This document shows positions 1 to 5,526 of a stretch of DNA of 9,714 bases, one piece after another (position 1 is the first letter of the stretch; every line of letters starts with the position of its first letter). Origin of the DNA: CAZJYI01 sp964550025 (GTDB lineage: Bacteria; Verrucomicrobiota; Kiritimatiellia; UBA8416; CAYOBW01); contig CAZJYI010000274.1 in assembly GCA_964550025.1 (NCBI GenBank), positions 1 through 9,714 of the forward strand. Direction: 5' to 3'. The notes beneath the pieces were generated by a model that was not told the DNA's origin, made no database searches, and saw nothing but the letters and a program-made list of their open reading frames with translations. Both the position numbers and the translations under genes were made by a program.

Positions 1-103
1 TGGCCGTCAATCAGGACCGCCTGAGTTCCCCCCTGCATGTACTGGCCGCACTGGGTGGGGGGATACGAGATCGCCGGCGTCAGCGGCTAGGCTTAGCGTT
101 GCT
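1..103. other. Left edge, no supportable gene
   Basis: This stretch lies downstream of cobO and holds no gene I can support. On the minus strand an ATG at 36-38 opens a reading frame that leaves the window after 12 complete codons, but no Shine-Dalgarno sequence sits in front of it. On the plus strand a frame entering from the left stops at 22-24 after seven codons. Either could be the edge of a neighbouring gene. No clear terminator hairpin follows cobO here. Confidence 0.3.
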
Positions 104-673
104 CTACATCTCGATCCCGACCCGCGCCGGAACGCCCGAGGCGAAGTAGTGCTTGATGCAGCGCATTTCCGTGACGAGGTCGGCGCGCTCGATGACGCGA
201 TCGTGGGCGTGCCGGCCGGTCAAGACGAGTTCCGCGGCCGGCGATTTGTCCTCGATGAGAGCCAACACGTCATCGACGGAAACAAGTCCCTTGTGCGCCG
301 CGACGTTTATCTCGTCGGCAATGACCACATCGTACTCTTCCCCCGTTGCAGCACGCCTGAGCTCTTCGAGCCCCGCCCGGGCGGCCTGCCGGTCGGCCTC
401 CGAGGGCGGGTCGCCGACAAATCTGCCGGTCCCGAATTGCGCGACGGCAACACCGGGGAATGCGGCGGCAATGGCCTTGATCTCACTGGTTTGTCCCGAC
501 TTCATGAACTGGATCAGGCACACGCGCAACCCCGCACCGCAGGCGCGCAGCAGCAATCCGAGCGACGCGGATGTCTTGCCTCTGCCGTTCCCCGTAAAAA
601 CCTGCACGTAGCCCCGCAGGGCTTTCTGCTCTTTCGGCGCTTCATTGCCACCGGCGATGCTGCCTTCCCCCAT
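104..673 (-). CDS. cobO: Corrinoid (cob(I)alamin) adenosyltransferase, CobO/BtuR family
   Basis: This 189-residue protein should transfer the 5'-deoxyadenosyl group of ATP to the cobalt of cob(I)alamin or cobinamide, making coenzyme B12 forms in the cytoplasm. What is seen: a P-loop GNGRGKTS at residues 28-35, followed by a GLLLRACGAGLRVCLIQF strand region; DEIN at 120-123; LTGRH at 151-155; and EMRCIKHYF from 169, close to the family's EMKxIKHPF signature. The length matches the family (about 170-200). The reading frame is open to 823, but the start at 673 is chosen because AAGGAGG sits 9 bases upstream and the homologous part begins soon after. No other B12 gene lies in the window, so it may be a salvage enzyme, or a partner gene may lie beyond the left edge. 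No cobalamin riboswitch is recognisable upstream. The family call is strong; the exact corrinoid substrate is inference. Confidence 0.92.
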   Translation of the reverse strand: MGEGSIAGGNEAPKEQKALRGYVQVFTGNGRGKTSASLGLLLRACGAGLRVCLIQFMKSGQTSEIKAIAAAFPGVAVAQFGTGRFVGDPPSEADRQAARAGLEELRRAATGEEYDVVIADEINVAAHKGLVSVDDVLALIEDKSPAAELVLTGRHAHDRVIERADLVTEMRCIKHYFASGVPARVGIEM

Positions 674-682
674 TATAACTTG

Positions 683-689
683 CCTCCTT
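683..689 (-). promoter_or_regulatory. Shine-Dalgarno that fixes the cobO start
   Basis: AAGGAGG on the minus strand lies 9 bases upstream of the ATG at 671-673. It favours this start over the longer open frame reaching 823, whose extra 50 residues are Arg-rich and unlike the family. Confidence 0.75.
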
Positions 690-792
690 CGAACGTATCC
701 CAACCGCGGCACCCCCCTTGTCGCACAAAGCTGTCGGCGGGACAAGGACTCTGTCGCCCACTGTCTTTTCGTCTCTCTCGTCCCCAGCATCC

Positions 793-813
793 GGGCCGAA
801 GGGACTTCGGCCC
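793..813. repeat. Perfect 9-bp hairpin
   Basis: GGGCCGAAG (793-801) and CTTCGGCCC (805-813) are exact reverse complements around a 3-base loop. No T-run follows on either strand, so it is not a standard intrinsic terminator. It is the first of four adjacent palindromes. Confidence 0.8.
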
Positions 814-819
814 CACCCA

Positions 820-879
820 TCACCGGCTTGAAAACCGGCGCTACACATGCTAGCGGTAGCGCCGGCGTTCAGCCGGTGA
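820..879. repeat. Inverted pair of about 25-base repeat units
   Basis: The left arm (820-845) begins TCACCGGCTTGAAAACCGGC and ends GCTACA. The right arm (855-879) is its reverse complement with one base deleted and a few substitutions. The central loop is 9 bases. Each arm has its own internal repeats (ACCGGC twice in the left arm, GCCGGCG palindrome in both). The layout of two head-to-head palindromic units is that of a BIME-like dispersed repeat, although copies elsewhere in the genome cannot be seen from this window. Confidence 0.75.
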
Positions 880-884
880 ATCGT

Positions 885-907
885 CCCGCCGGGTTCCGGC
901 CGGCGGG
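885..907. repeat. Perfect 8-bp hairpin
   Basis: CCCGCCGG (885-892) pairs exactly with CCGGCGGG (900-907) around a 7-base loop. It begins six bases after the end of the 820-879 element. Confidence 0.75.
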
Positions 908-919
908 GAAAGGCCAGCC

Positions 920-947
920 CCACGGACGCCACGGCCGTGCTCCGTGG
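920..947. repeat. Nested palindrome
   Basis: CCACGGA (920-926) pairs exactly with TCCGTGG (941-947). The 14-base interior contains the self-complementary octamer ACGGCCGT (931-938). It is the last of the four consecutive hairpins in this gap. Confidence 0.7.
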
Positions 948-968
948 ACGGATACCGATACGCGCTGT

Positions 969-998
969 TTGACGGCGCAGTGGCAAGCAGGTTACTCT
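969..998 (+). promoter_or_regulatory. Candidate sigma70-type promoter for the NYN operon
   Basis: TTGACG (969-974, five of six consensus bases) is followed after 18 bases by TACTCT (993-998, weak, keeping the first two and last consensus bases). This would start transcription near 1005, about 55 bases before the NYN gene. It is a pattern match only. Confidence 0.35.
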
Positions 999-1019
999 GG
1001 TACTTTTGCGAGATGGACC

Positions 1020-1043
1020 GGCGCCATGTTTGAAGACGGCGCC
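1020..1043. promoter_or_regulatory. GGCGCC inverted repeat in the NYN gene leader
   Basis: Two copies of the self-complementary hexamer GGCGCC (1020-1025 and 1038-1043) flank 12 bases, 7 bases ahead of the Shine-Dalgarno AGGAGA. In RNA they could pair just upstream of the ribosome site; in DNA they could be operator half-sites. No function is shown. Confidence 0.3.
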
Positions 1044-1059
1044 AAACGAGAGGAGAGAC

Positions 1060-1878
1060 ATGAATCCGGATCAGTCGACGGAAACGAGGACCATGGCCCT
1101 CTTCTGCGATTTCGAGAACGTGGCGCTCGGTGTGCGCGACGCAAAGTACGCCAAGTTCGACATCAGGAAAGTCCTCGAGCGTCTGCTCCTGAAGGGCAAC
1201 ATTGTCGTGAAGAAGGCCTACTGCGACTGGAATCGCTACAAGGAGTTCAAAGCGGCGATGCACGAGGCGTCATTCGAACTGATCGAAATCCCGCACGTGC
1301 GCCAGTCGGGGAAGAACTCCGCCGACATCCGGATGGTGGTGGACGCCCTTGACCTGTGCTACACCAAGGAGCACCTGGACACGTTCGTGATCATCAGCGG
1401 CGACTCGGATTTCTCGCCCCTCGTCAGCAAGCTGCGCGAGAACGACAAAACCGTCATCGGCGTCGGGGTCAAGAACGCGACCTCCGATCTGCTGACGGCC
1501 AACTGCGACGAGTTCATCTTCTACGACGATCTCGTGCGCAAGCAGCCGCGGCACGCGCGCGCACCCAAGGGCGGTAGTGGCCGCGGCACCCCTCGCAAGG
1601 CGAAGAAGAGCACCAAGAGCAAGGACGACGGGGAGGAGGCTTTCGACTTGGTCGTCGAGACCTACGAAGCGCTCGTGGCGGAGCGCGGCGAAAGCGAGAA
1701 GATCTGGGGGTCGATGATCAAGCAGACGCTGAAACGCCGCCGCCCAGGGTTCAGCGAATCTTACTACGGTTTTCGTTCCTTCGGACAACTCCTGGAAGAG
1801 GCCGAGGCCGAGGGGGTTCTCGACCTGGAGCGTGACGAACGATCCGGGGGGTTCATTATCAAGGGTTGCTACGGCTGA
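1060..1878 (+). CDS. NYN-domain (LabA/DUF88-type) protein with C-terminal LOTUS-like domain
   Basis: A 272-residue cytoplasmic protein. Residues about 12-160 form an NYN domain, the PIN-like ribonuclease fold: LFCDFENV with Asp17, SADIRMVVDAL with Asp89 and Asp95, and the hallmark SGDSDFSPLV with Asp115 and Asp117 supply the acidic metal site. A basic, Gly/Lys-rich linker (about 161-190) follows. The end (about 195-272), with YGFRSFGQLLEEAEAEGVL and a closing GGFIIKG strand, resembles an OST-HTH/LOTUS domain, a winged helix that binds RNA or protein partners. The family role is RNA cleavage or RNA-linked regulation; the target here is unknown. The frame is open from 1006, but AGGAGA at 1051-1056 supports the ATG at 1060. 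The next gene starts 1 base after the stop, so the two are co-transcribed and probably translationally coupled. All visible active-site acids are present. Confidence 0.87.
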   Translation: MNPDQSTETRTMALFCDFENVALGVRDAKYAKFDIRKVLERLLLKGNIVVKKAYCDWNRYKEFKAAMHEASFELIEIPHVRQSGKNSADIRMVVDALDLCYTKEHLDTFVIISGDSDFSPLVSKLRENDKTVIGVGVKNATSDLLTANCDEFIFYDDLVRKQPRHARAPKGGSGRGTPRKAKKSTKSKDDGEEAFDLVVETYEALVAERGESEKIWGSMIKQTLKRRRPGFSESYYGFRSFGQLLEEAEAEGVLDLERDERSGGFIIKGCYG

Positions 1879-1879
1879 A

Positions 1880-2506
1880 ATGCGCTTTCTTCTGAAGTAT
1901 CCACTGCGCCTGCTCGGTGGACTCGCCGACCGCCTCGTGGCCGTGGCGGGCGCCCTGGCAATGTCGCAGTTTCCCGGCTTCATGCGGCACTATCTTCAGC
2001 GGTTGGGCGGTCACGTGGCCGAGGCGGCCAAGAGCGTTTCCGACTGGCAGCAGATCGCCGACAACTCGGGATGCGGCAGCCTCGCGAAGCTCGTCGCGCA
2101 GTACCAGGCTTCGCGGCTGCCTGAAGTCATCGAAGCCGGAAGCAAGTGTGCCGCCGATATCACACGCCATGCCGAGCTGCAGGCGAGCTTTGAGGCCCTG
2201 TCCAGCGCTTCTGCCTGGAGCCGGGGCTGGGTGTTCCTGCAACGGTGCGATGCGGAAGTCTTCGCTGCTACCGTGCGCAGTTTCGTACCCAATGTTCCGC
2301 TCGACGTGGAGAGCCTGTGCTATGCGGGGGTGGGAATCGTCCTGGCGGTCGCTCTTTTCGCCGCCGTGCGCGTTTTCTCCGTGCGGGCGGCGCGCAAGAC
2401 CGTGGCCCTCATCAAGGCGAGGTCAAGCAAACGGGAGCCCCCGCCGCCCACCAAGGCAAGGTCAACCCGACCGCATTCCCCGCCGCCCGCTACGGTAGAG
2501 GAGTGA
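1880..2506 (+). CDS. DUF2937-like membrane protein
   Basis: A 208-residue protein resembling the uncharacterised DUF2937 family. What is seen: a hydrophobic N-terminal stretch (about 8-28), the segment SQFPGFMRHYLQRLGGH (29-45) that recalls the family's conserved SQFPxFxQxYxQRL, an amphipathic soluble middle, and a second membrane helix at about 147-166 preceded by VPLDVESL. The layout suggests two membrane passes around a middle domain; topology is not determined. The family usually ends soon after the second helix, whereas here about 40 residues of basic, Pro-rich tail (KREPPPPTKARSTRPHSPPP) are added. The ATG lies 1 base past the NYN stop with only a weak ribosome site, indicating coupling. 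The last 45 bases overlap the convergent TerB-like gene. The function is unknown; pairing with a predicted RNase could anchor it at the membrane, which is speculation. Confidence 0.75.
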   Translation: MRFLLKYPLRLLGGLADRLVAVAGALAMSQFPGFMRHYLQRLGGHVAEAAKSVSDWQQIADNSGCGSLAKLVAQYQASRLPEVIEAGSKCAADITRHAELQASFEALSSASAWSRGWVFLQRCDAEVFAATVRSFVPNVPLDVESLCYAGVGIVLAVALFAAVRVFSVRAARKTVALIKARSSKREPPPPTKARSTRPHSPPPATVEE

Positions 2507-3934
2507 GTAGTTCGGCTCGCGGACGCCGCACTTGCGCGCGGCGGCCTTTATCAGACGGATAGCGCTGCGCGCGCTCGTGGGCGCGATGCCGTCCACCCGT
2601 TTGGTCGCCATGACGGCACATCCATGCACCGACTCGCTGACGCTGACGCTCTGCGCTTCCCGGCTCCCGGAGGGGGCCTCACGATGCGACCATGCTCCCC
2701 AGGCGTGGATGGCGTCCGGAAGCGCCTGCAGCATGGCCCTCGCCAGCTCGGGATGCAGATGAGGGCAGAGGTGGACTCGTTCCAATCTCTCCTCGAGAAG
2801 CTGCCGCAGAGCGGCCTTGTCGAAACGGTACAGATGATCGTCTTCGAACATCCCCTTGGTGAGCCACTCCGCGCTGCCTCCCCAGCCAAATCCCAGCAGC
2901 CGGCAGCCACAAGGGTTGATCCCCGAGGCCTCGTTGCCGAAGCAGTACTCCAGCGGGTGTTCGCTCTCCTCGCGGCCGCGAGCGCAGGCGGCGAAGCCGA
3001 AGATCTCGTCCCAGTCCTTCTCACTTCCGTCGATGTAGACCTTGCGGTCGACGAGCAGGAGGGCCTTCTCCGCCAGTGGAACGGCGTCCGCCAGTTGGGC
3101 GAGGGGCCAGGTGGCATGGTGCCATGCCGCGCCTTGCCGTTCGTGGTCTCCCGACTTCGGGGCTGCCAGGGCAAGCATGATACAGGCGTCGAGCGCCTGG
3201 CCTTTGCCCCTGAAGGCGATGGTCAGGCCGGGATCCGCCTGCCAGGTCGATACCGGCGGACGCGCCGGCTCTTCCCGTGCCACCGGCTGCTTCCGCGATT
3301 CCGCGGGCTTCCGGGATTCGCGGGGCGGCGGAGGCGGCTTGGGCTTCCGTGCTTCCGCCCTTCGGGGGGTAGGCCTGGTTTTCGGCCGCTCGGCTCTGCG
3401 CGCAGGCTTCGGTCGGGTACGCTCCACTTCCCGCGTCGCGCGAGGCCGTTCTACATGCCGTTCCGGAGGCAGCGGCGGGGGCGGCTTCTGCGCTTCCGGC
3501 AGCGGCGGCGGAGCCCCGGGCTTGGACGCCGGCTTGGGCGCGGCCCTTTCGGGCGTCGGCCTGTCCTGCCGCATCCTGTGCAGTTGGTTGCGTGCGCGCG
3601 CCACCAGCATGTCCACGTCGGCCTGCGCCAGTCCGAGTACACCGGCCAGTTTCTCGATGGGGGCCGCCTCCTTGGCCTTGACCTCGCCGTCAGCCAGGGC
3701 CACCGTGACCATATCCGTAAGGTTGGCCATACGATCGGCCGGCTGCGATGGGAGCTGCATTCGGTAGGAGCCATTGCCAAGCAGCCGCCTGGCATCGTCC
3801 AGGATGTCCTGGCTCACGTTCAGCTTGTTCGCAATGTGTTGCAGCGCCCTGGCCTCGGAGTCGTCTATGCCGCCGTCCACCGAGGCGATGCTGAGGACAT
3901 TGGCCATGTAGGCCACTTTCTCTCTCTTGTTCAT
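2462..3934 (-). CDS. TerB-like N-terminal domain, Pro/Arg-rich linker, unknown C-terminal domain
   Basis: A 490-residue protein in three parts. Residues 1 to about 118 are helical and resemble a TerB (tellurite-resistance-type) domain, with two matching acidic motifs: SVDGGIDDSEARAL (Asp20, Asp24, Asp25, Glu28) and LADGEVKAKEA (Asp82, Glu84, Glu89), the kind that bind metal in TerB. Residues about 124-235 are low-complexity Pro/Arg/Lys/Glu, probably disordered. Residues about 236-490 form a Cys/His-containing domain I do not recognise (Cys251, Cys317, Cys331, Cys342, Cys344, Cys390 with His392 and His394); CFGNEASGINPCGC and LLGFGWGGSAEWL may help a profile search. There is no signal peptide. 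It begins 4 bases after the zinc-ribbon gene's stop without its own clear ribosome site, so it is probably coupled to it. Its 3' end overlaps the DUF2937-like gene by 45 bp. TerB-type proteins occur in stress and phage-defence settings, but no other Ter gene is here. Confidence 0.75.
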   Translation of the reverse strand: MNKREKVAYMANVLSIASVDGGIDDSEARALQHIANKLNVSQDILDDARRLLGNGSYRMQLPSQPADRMANLTDMVTVALADGEVKAKEAAPIEKLAGVLGLAQADVDMLVARARNQLHRMRQDRPTPERAAPKPASKPGAPPPLPEAQKPPPPLPPERHVERPRATREVERTRPKPARRAERPKTRPTPRRAEARKPKPPPPPRESRKPAESRKQPVAREEPARPPVSTWQADPGLTIAFRGKGQALDACIMLALAAPKSGDHERQGAAWHHATWPLAQLADAVPLAEKALLLVDRKVYIDGSEKDWDEIFGFAACARGREESEHPLEYCFGNEASGINPCGCRLLGFGWGGSAEWLTKGMFEDDHLYRFDKAALRQLLEERLERVHLCPHLHPELARAMLQALPDAIHAWGAWSHREAPSGSREAQSVSVSESVHGCAVMATKRVDGIAPTSARSAIRLIKAAARKCGVREPNYSLLYRSGRRGMRSG

Positions 3935-3938
3935 GACA

Positions 3939-4529
3939 TCAATGCCGCACTTTGGATTTAACGATGTGAATCATCCTGCCGCACTTCCTGCACACGTAGG
4001 ACGCATTGTCGCGTTGTTCCGTCTCGTTGCCGCAGTAAGGGCAGTGCCCTTCCCTCACGTGCTGCGCCTGCGGGATACTATCGATGATCTCGTCGAGGCG
4101 AACCGTCTTGTTCTTGAACCCATCCGGCAGCTTCCTGGCCGCGGCGGCCGCCGTACCCGGCGCCGCGGCGGGCATGGCAGGAACCGCAACGGTATTGCCG
4201 CACTCAGGGCAGTCGATCGCCTGACCTTGCAGCTCACCAAAGAGGTCCTCGTCCAGTTCTATGTTCACGGAGCAGTGAGGGCACGCAACGACAGTGCGGG
4301 CCGGGATGTGCATGACGGCTTCGCAGCTTGGGCAGAGGAAGTCAGTTTCACGCAGGTCGTCGGCAACCGCAAACGGCTCACGACAGCCCGGGCAGGGGAA
4401 AACGATCGCCGGGGGCGGAACGACAACCAGGCTCGCGCAGTCCGGACAGTGGAACCTCTTGCCGATACGGCTCGCGTTGACGCACATGTGCTTCGAGCAC
4501 TTCCCACACTGGAACAACACGTCTGCCAT
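3939..4529 (-). CDS. Protein with four tandem zinc ribbons
   Basis: A 196-residue protein with four pairs of CxxC knuckles: Cys8/11 with 28/31, Cys46/49 with 66/69, Cys83/86 with 107/110, and Cys163/166 with 180/183. The first three ribbons are evenly spaced; an Ala/Pro-rich linker and a helix around NKTVRLDEIIDSIPQAQ (140-156) separate the fourth. The protein ends with a basic tail (VKSKVRH). Such arrays bind zinc structurally and usually mediate protein or nucleic-acid contacts; no catalytic motif is visible. The frame is open up to 4781, but GGAGGG (4537-4542) 7 bases upstream selects the ATG at 4527-4529, where the cysteine-rich sequence begins. The TerB-like gene follows 4 bases downstream and should be co-translated, which points to a shared function. 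There is no signal peptide or membrane helix. Confidence 0.82.
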   Translation of the reverse strand: MADVLFQCGKCSKHMCVNASRIGKRFHCPDCASLVVVPPPAIVFPCPGCREPFAVADDLRETDFLCPSCEAVMHIPARTVVACPHCSVNIELDEDLFGELQGQAIDCPECGNTVAVPAMPAAAPGTAAAAARKLPDGFKNKTVRLDEIIDSIPQAQHVREGHCPYCGNETEQRDNASYVCRKCGRMIHIVKSKVRH

Positions 4530-4554
4530 AATAGCGCCCTCCATTAGGGATATG

Positions 4555-4583
4555 ATGATGACGGCGTGACCGGGCGCGGTCAA
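4555..4583 (-). promoter_or_regulatory. Candidate promoter for the zinc-ribbon/TerB operon
   Basis: On the minus strand TTGACC (4578-4583, five of six consensus) is followed after 17 bases by CATCAT (4555-4560, four of six). It would give a leader of only about 20 bases before the ATG at 4529, which still contains the Shine-Dalgarno. Pattern match only. Confidence 0.3.
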
Positions 4584-4693
4584 GGGTAGAGTTGCCGCCG
4601 ATTGGTTCACGGGCGCAGTTCTGATTCGGCGCGGTTCCCGGGACGATGCTTGGGGAAACCGAGGCGCGGGCATGTTCCGCGGACTTGCGCTAC

Positions 4694-4786
4694 CGTTCGT
4701 AGTGCGCCCGTCAGGGCGTCCCCCGCCTCGCACATCCCGTTCTCCCTCGTACCCATGGGGACGCTCTGACGAGCGCACCACGAACG
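4694..4786. repeat. 30-bp inverted repeat (27/30 identical arms)
   Basis: The left arm 4694-4723 starts CGTTCGTAGTGCGC; the right arm 4757-4786 is its reverse complement with three substitutions. The loop is 33 bases. Each arm folds on itself: CGCCC..GGGCG in the left and CGCTC..GAGCG in the right, so each is a small hairpin as well as half of a large one. This is typical of paired REP/BIME elements. It lies between the end of the stress-protein gene and the start of the zinc-ribbon gene. It could affect transcription read-through between them, but it has no T-run. Confidence 0.8.
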
Positions 4787-4824
4787 AGGGATGTCCTGCC
4801 TCGGGTTCGCGTTCCCGCCTGCCT

Positions 4825-5298
4825 CTATGGCATCACGAACTCCCTTTCCGGATGTTTGACGGTGAGCACAGGGCAAGGCGCTTTGCGAACGAGCTTCTCA
4901 GCCACGCTGCCGATCAGGGCATGCGCCAGCCCCGTCCGTCCGTGCGTCCCGACCACGATCAGGTCCACGTTTTCCGCCTTGGCGGACTGGACGATGCCGA
5001 GGAACGGCACCCCGTTGGCAAGATGATAGGTCACGTTCTTGTACTGCTCCGATACCTTGCCGGCAACACTGGCGAGATGTTCCCTGCAGGACGCCTGGAA
5101 CTCCTCCAGATTGTCGAGGGACAGGACGGGCGGGCCCATCGGCCCTCCCGCAACGGCGGCCGCAGGCACCTCGACAACGTGAAGCAACTGCAGCTCCGCT
5201 TCGTACGCCTCCGCAAGCGCGAGGGCATACTGCATGGCGTGGTCCGAGCTCTCCGAGAAATCAACCGGACAAAGGACCTTCTTGATACTGATCTTCAT
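4825..5298 (-). CDS. Universal stress protein (UspA family)
   Basis: A 157-residue single-domain cytoplasmic Usp protein. What is seen: the N-terminal strand KKVLCPVDFSESS with Asp13, HVVEVP near the middle, DLIVVGTHGR leading into the nucleotide-binding signature G-2x-G-9x-G-S at residues 117-131 (Gly117, Gly120, Gly130, Ser131), and the closing PCPVLTVK strand. The complete signature places it with the ATP-binding type of Usp, which act as dimers in survival under starvation, oxidative or other stress. The length is normal. The frame is open to 5373, but GGGAGG (5304-5309) just upstream supports the ATG at 5296-5298. It is transcribed alone as far as can be seen, divergent from the TPR-GT41 gene, with a candidate promoter at 5396-5423. 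No paired sensor kinase is nearby. Confidence 0.93.
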   Translation of the reverse strand: MKISIKKVLCPVDFSESSDHAMQYALALAEAYEAELQLLHVVEVPAAAVAGGPMGPPVLSLDNLEEFQASCREHLASVAGKVSEQYKNVTYHLANGVPFLGIVQSAKAENVDLIVVGTHGRTGLAHALIGSVAEKLVRKAPCPVLTVKHPEREFVMP

Positions 5299-5395
5299 GG
5301 CTGCCTCCCTGATAGTGTGGTTCGACATCGACATCCACAGTACGCCTCCAACAAAGGACCACCTCCCGCTCACAGGCCCTTCCTACCTAAAGCGT

Positions 5396-5423
5396 AGCTT
5401 AGCTCAGGCACTCGATTTGTCAA
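5396..5423 (-). promoter_or_regulatory. Candidate promoter for the universal stress protein gene
   Basis: A perfect minus-strand -35 hexamer TTGACA (5418-5423) is followed after 16 bases by TAAGCT (5396-5401), which keeps the key first, second and last -10 bases. The leader would be about 90 bases. Confidence 0.42.
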
Positions 5424-5452
5424 GCATGGTTCCGGCGCCGGACACGTCTGAC

Positions 5453-5482
5453 TTGCCGGACCTGTCCGGCGTGTCCTATGCT
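5453..5482 (+). promoter_or_regulatory. Candidate promoter with an internal palindrome for the TPR-GT41 gene
   Basis: TTGCCG (5453-5458) and TATGCT (5477-5482) are spaced by 18 bases. The palindrome CCGGACCTGTCCGG (5456-5469) lies across the -35 and spacer. A wider pair, GGACACG (5440-5446) and CGTGTCC (5470-5476), encloses it. The layout would suit a regulator-bound promoter; no regulator gene is adjacent. Confidence 0.3.
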
Positions 5483-5512
5483 CAGCTCTTCAGTGCGAAC
5501 AGAGCCCCATGC

Positions 5513-5519
5513 GAGAGGA
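5513..5519 (+). promoter_or_regulatory. Shine-Dalgarno that favours the start at 5527
   Basis: GAGAGGA lies 7 bases before the ATG at 5527-5529. The upstream in-frame ATG at 5509 has no such site in front of it, so the protein is taken to start six residues later. Confidence 0.55.
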
Positions 5520-5526
5520 TCGGCCG

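Larger units (their letters stand above)
674..1059. other. Divergent intergenic region with four hairpins
   Basis: This 386-base gap separates the divergent cobO and NYN-LOTUS genes, so both promoters should lie in it. Frames that cross it are antisense or extended shadows without ribosome sites. From left to right it holds the cobO leader, four consecutive inverted repeats between 793 and 947 (listed separately), a candidate promoter at 969-998 and a small inverted repeat at 1020-1043. Because the flanking genes diverge, the hairpins cannot simply be terminators for them. Confidence 0.6.

Noticed and set aside
672..677. TATAAT-like hexamer overlapping the cobO start codon
   Set aside because: It would start transcription inside the gene, has no -35 partner at the right distance, and the strong Shine-Dalgarno upstream shows the region is leader sequence.
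674..792. Cobalamin riboswitch upstream of cobO
   Set aside because: A GCCCACTGT stretch loosely recalls part of the riboswitch, but it is on the wrong strand for cobO and no B12 box is visible.
2624..3961. Long plus-strand open frame of 445 codons
   Set aside because: It is antisense to the TerB-like gene, Arg/Gly-rich, without a recognisable domain or ribosome site. GC-rich DNA opposite a Pro/Arg-rich linker easily stays open.
2462..4529. Classical tellurite-resistance (ter) operon
   Set aside because: Only a TerB-like domain is present; no TerC, TerD or TerZ-type gene lies in the window.
4672..5397. Plus-strand open frame of 241 codons
   Set aside because: Runs through the inverted repeat and opposite the universal stress protein gene, with no recognisable domain.
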